Shown here one piece after another: positions 62,504 to 64,000 of a stretch of DNA of 64,000 nt. Source of the stretch: Pandoraea eparura (GTDB taxonomy: Bacteria; Pseudomonadota; Gammaproteobacteria; Burkholderiales; Burkholderiaceae); contig NZ_CABPSH010000012.1 in the NCBI RefSeq assembly GCF_902459725.1, positions 62,001-126,000 on the forward strand, written 5' to 3'. Position 1 is the first letter of the stretch. The number at the start of each line of letters is the position of its first letter. Both the position numbers and the translations under genes were made by a program. Under the pieces are notes generated by a model. It had not been told where the DNA came from. It was given only the letters and a program-made list of their open reading frames with translations, and did no database searches.

Positions 62504-63415
62504 TCAGACCTCACCCGCTTCGCCGGAGCGCAGGGCAATCCACGTACCTGTCGAACGCTTCCGGTCCAGTCCGGTGTGTCCTGTGACGACGTACAGCACG
62601 AAGATTAGCGTCACCACGAAGAAGCTCACGGGCCAGCCGTGCCCGGGCGTCCAGTAGTAACTGTCGTACGCGAGCAGAATGCCACCCCAGGTCGCGCCCA
62701 CACCGATCAACGCGGACAGACCCGCGGCCCAGCTGGGCCGCTTCGCCACCCGCAAGGCGATCGCCGCCGGACCGATCAGGAGTGCGGTCGACAGGATGGC
62801 GCCAACGGTGATAGCTGACAGGGAAACGGCGAGCGCCAGTGCCAGCAGGTGCAGAAGTCCGACCGTCCGTACACGCACGCCCCTCACTGCCGCCAGTTCC
62901 GGGTCGAGGGAACTGAGCAGCAAGGGACGGTAAAGCACGCCCGCGGCAATCAACGTGCCGGTACCCACCGCCAGTGCGAGCGGAATGATCGATGCCGGAA
63001 TCGCGAACATCGAACCGAACATGACGGTGATCGCCGCTCCAGTCGTGCTTTTCGATGTCACGTCGAGATACAGAAACAGCGCGGCAAGGCCAAGCCCCGC
63101 GCCCAGCACCACGCCGGTCACAAGATCGCGCTCACGGGCGCGGCGCACCCGCACCAGTTCCATGCCACCCGCGGCCATGACTGCCATGATGAGAAATCCA
63201 AGCAACGGGTTGATGCCGAGCAGGAACGACGCTGCACCGCCCGCGCTGCTAACATCGGCCAGCGCGTGACCGGCGAAGGCCTGGCCCCGAATCACCGTGA
63301 ACACGCCAATCACGCCGGATACGAGTGCGGCGCCGCCCCCGACCACCATCGCGGTATGCACCGGTTCGTTGGTAAAGAAGCCCGGTTCAAAGATCAGGGT
63401 GAGTAGCGAATCCAT
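62504..63415 (-). CDS. Metal ABC transporter permease (ZnuB/MntB family), first of two
   Basis: 303 aa. Similar motifs to its neighbour: VIRGQAFAGHALADVSSAGGAASFLLG, AAVRGVRVRTVGLLHLL and VGAILSTALLIGPAAIALR. Two different ABC-3 permeases in tandem suggest a heterodimeric channel. It starts six bases after the ATPase stop. The C-terminal ~30 residues extend beyond the last helix. Confidence 0.92.
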   Translation of the reverse strand: MDSLLTLIFEPGFFTNEPVHTAMVVGGGAALVSGVIGVFTVIRGQAFAGHALADVSSAGGAASFLLGINPLLGFLIMAVMAAGGMELVRVRRARERDLVTGVVLGAGLGLAALFLYLDVTSKSTTGAAITVMFGSMFAIPASIIPLALAVGTGTLIAAGVLYRPLLLSSLDPELAAVRGVRVRTVGLLHLLALALAVSLSAITVGAILSTALLIGPAAIALRVAKRPSWAAGLSALIGVGATWGGILLAYDSYYWTPGHGWPVSFFVVTLIFVLYVVTGHTGLDRKRSTGTWIALRSGEAGEV

Positions 63416-63421
63416 CTTGAA

Positions 63422-64000
63422 TCAGGGAACCTGCGCAATATGAACGGGATCCTGGCGGATAGCGGAAAGAATCTCGGCCTCGTTGCCGGCGGCAATCACC
63501 AGCACCCGGCCGTGCACGCGGACGACATCAATGTGGTAACCGTACAGTCTGCTCAGAACTTCGGTACGCACCACTTCGTCCGCCGACCCGCTCGCTGCCT
63601 GACCGTTGGCGAGGTAGACGATCCGGTCCATCACTGGCAGCAAGGGATTCATGTCATGCGCCGAAAGCAGGACCGCAAGCCCATGCTCGACACTGAGGCG
63701 GTGTAATAGCGCGACAATTTCGGCGACGCTGCGCATGTCGAGGTTGGCCAGAGGTTCGTCTAGCAACAGCAGCCGGGGACGGCGAACCAGCGCGTGTGCG
63801 ATCAGCACTCGTTGCTGCTGTCCACCGGATAGTTCTCCGATGCGCTGGTCGGCGAAAAGCTCTGCATCCACGGCCTCGAGCATCTCGTCGACTGCCTCGC
63901 GGCGCTTGCGCGATGGCAACGGTAGACCGAGCCGATGGCCATCAAGGCCGAGCGACACCAGATCCCGCGCACGCATCGGAAGGTAGGGGTCGAGCGCAAT
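63422..64000 (-). CDS. Metal ABC transporter ATP-binding protein (5' end beyond window)
   Basis: The C-terminal ~190 codons are present and the frame is open to the window edge (reading IALDPYLPMRARD before the internal Met at 63976). The signature LSGGQQQRVLIAHAL, Walker B PRLLLLDEPLANLD and H-loop LSAHDMNPLL are visible; Walker A lies outside. It matches ZnuC/MntA-type ATPases and precedes two ABC-3 permease genes with tiny gaps. Confidence 0.92.
   Translation of the reverse strand: MALDPYLPMRARDLVSLGLDGHRLGLPLPSRKRREAVDEMLEAVDAELFADQRIGELSGGQQQRVLIAHALVRRPRLLLLDEPLANLDMRSVAEIVALLHRLSVEHGLAVLLSAHDMNPLLPVMDRIVYLANGQAASGSADEVVRTEVLSRLYGYHIDVVRVHGRVLVIAAGNEAEILSAIRQDPVHIAQVP

Noticed and set aside
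1-64000. CRISPR array, tRNA/rRNA genes, insertion sequences or prophage
   Set aside because: No spaced direct repeats, cloverleaf-flanked junctions, transposase or phage genes were noticed while reading; a dedicated RNA search was not possible.

Overview
This window is high-GC, gene-dense DNA from a member of the Burkholderiales. Gene content and protein style suggest Pandoraea or a close Burkholderiaceae relative; this is my recognition, not a database result. No rRNA, tRNA, CRISPR array, insertion sequence or prophage was seen. The first ~43 kb look like a dedicated low-oxygen / dormancy island. It resembles what I recall of the Burkholderia cenocepacia low-oxygen-activated (lxa) locus and, in functional content, the mycobacterial DosR regulon. 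It encodes six of the window's seven universal stress proteins, two four-cysteine FNR regulators, two NarL-type response regulators and one CHASE/PAS histidine kinase. It also carries an Acg-like and a SagB-like nitroreductase, Hsp20, BON and dodecin proteins, a second FtsH with PPK2, a class II ribonucleotide reductase with a BCAM0308-type protein, PolX, and an AMP-phosphorylase-like / PRPP-synthase-like pair.

The main regulatory finding is a set of FNR-type boxes (TTGA[T/C/G]-N4-[A/G]TCAA) in the intergenic regions of this island, at 5683, 9317, 9377, 13228, 16883, 16939, 21252, 33013, 33814, 39984 and 42814. Most lie about 41.5 or 60.5 bp from the predicted start site set by a recognisable -10 element, the class II and class I FNR positions. 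Weaker boxes with the same geometry precede 19815 (-), 24770 (+), 27461 (+) and 30612 (+). Both FNR proteins keep the E-x2-S-R recognition-helix residues that read TTGAT. One box (9377) drives what looks like a ~130-nt structured small RNA ending at a UUCG-tetraloop terminator (9531-9555).

Layout: 1-2.5 kb stress proteins, response regulator and FNR 1; 2.5-5.5 kb alcohol dehydrogenase and histidine kinase; 5.7-9.2 kb stress protein and nucleotide-salvage pair; 9.2-13.2 kb small-RNA candidate, phasin-like protein and DevABC-like exporter; 13.4-15.8 kb nitroreductase and NRAMP-like transporter; 15.9-21.8 kb stress proteins, BON, DUF4010 and Hsp20; 22.9-24.4 kb second response regulator/FNR pair; 24.8-30.3 kb phosphoribosyltransferase, PolX, DUF883, DksA-like and two secreted carbohydrate enzymes; 30.6-34.1 kb ribonucleotide reductase, nitroreductase and dodecin; 34.2-42.8 kb chemoreceptor, ABC-2 exporter, DUF2950/DUF3300, PPK2 and FtsH.

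From ~43 kb onward the content becomes metabolic and FNR boxes were not seen. At 43.3-48.9 kb there is an APC permease, a LysR regulator, an aldehyde dehydrogenase and a DadA-like oxidase, probably an amine or amino-acid catabolic set. At 49.1-54.1 kb lies a complete tcuRABC tricarballylate locus. At 54.3-55.7 kb an SDR and a TetR regulator share an operator motif. At 56.0-60.9 kb an EmrAB-type tripartite efflux system surrounds a MarR gene, with a common TTATCTGAC motif before its transcription units. At 61.2 kb there is a degenerate stress protein beside a LysR gene remnant, and 61.7-64.0 kb holds a Zn/Mn-type ABC importer running off the window end.
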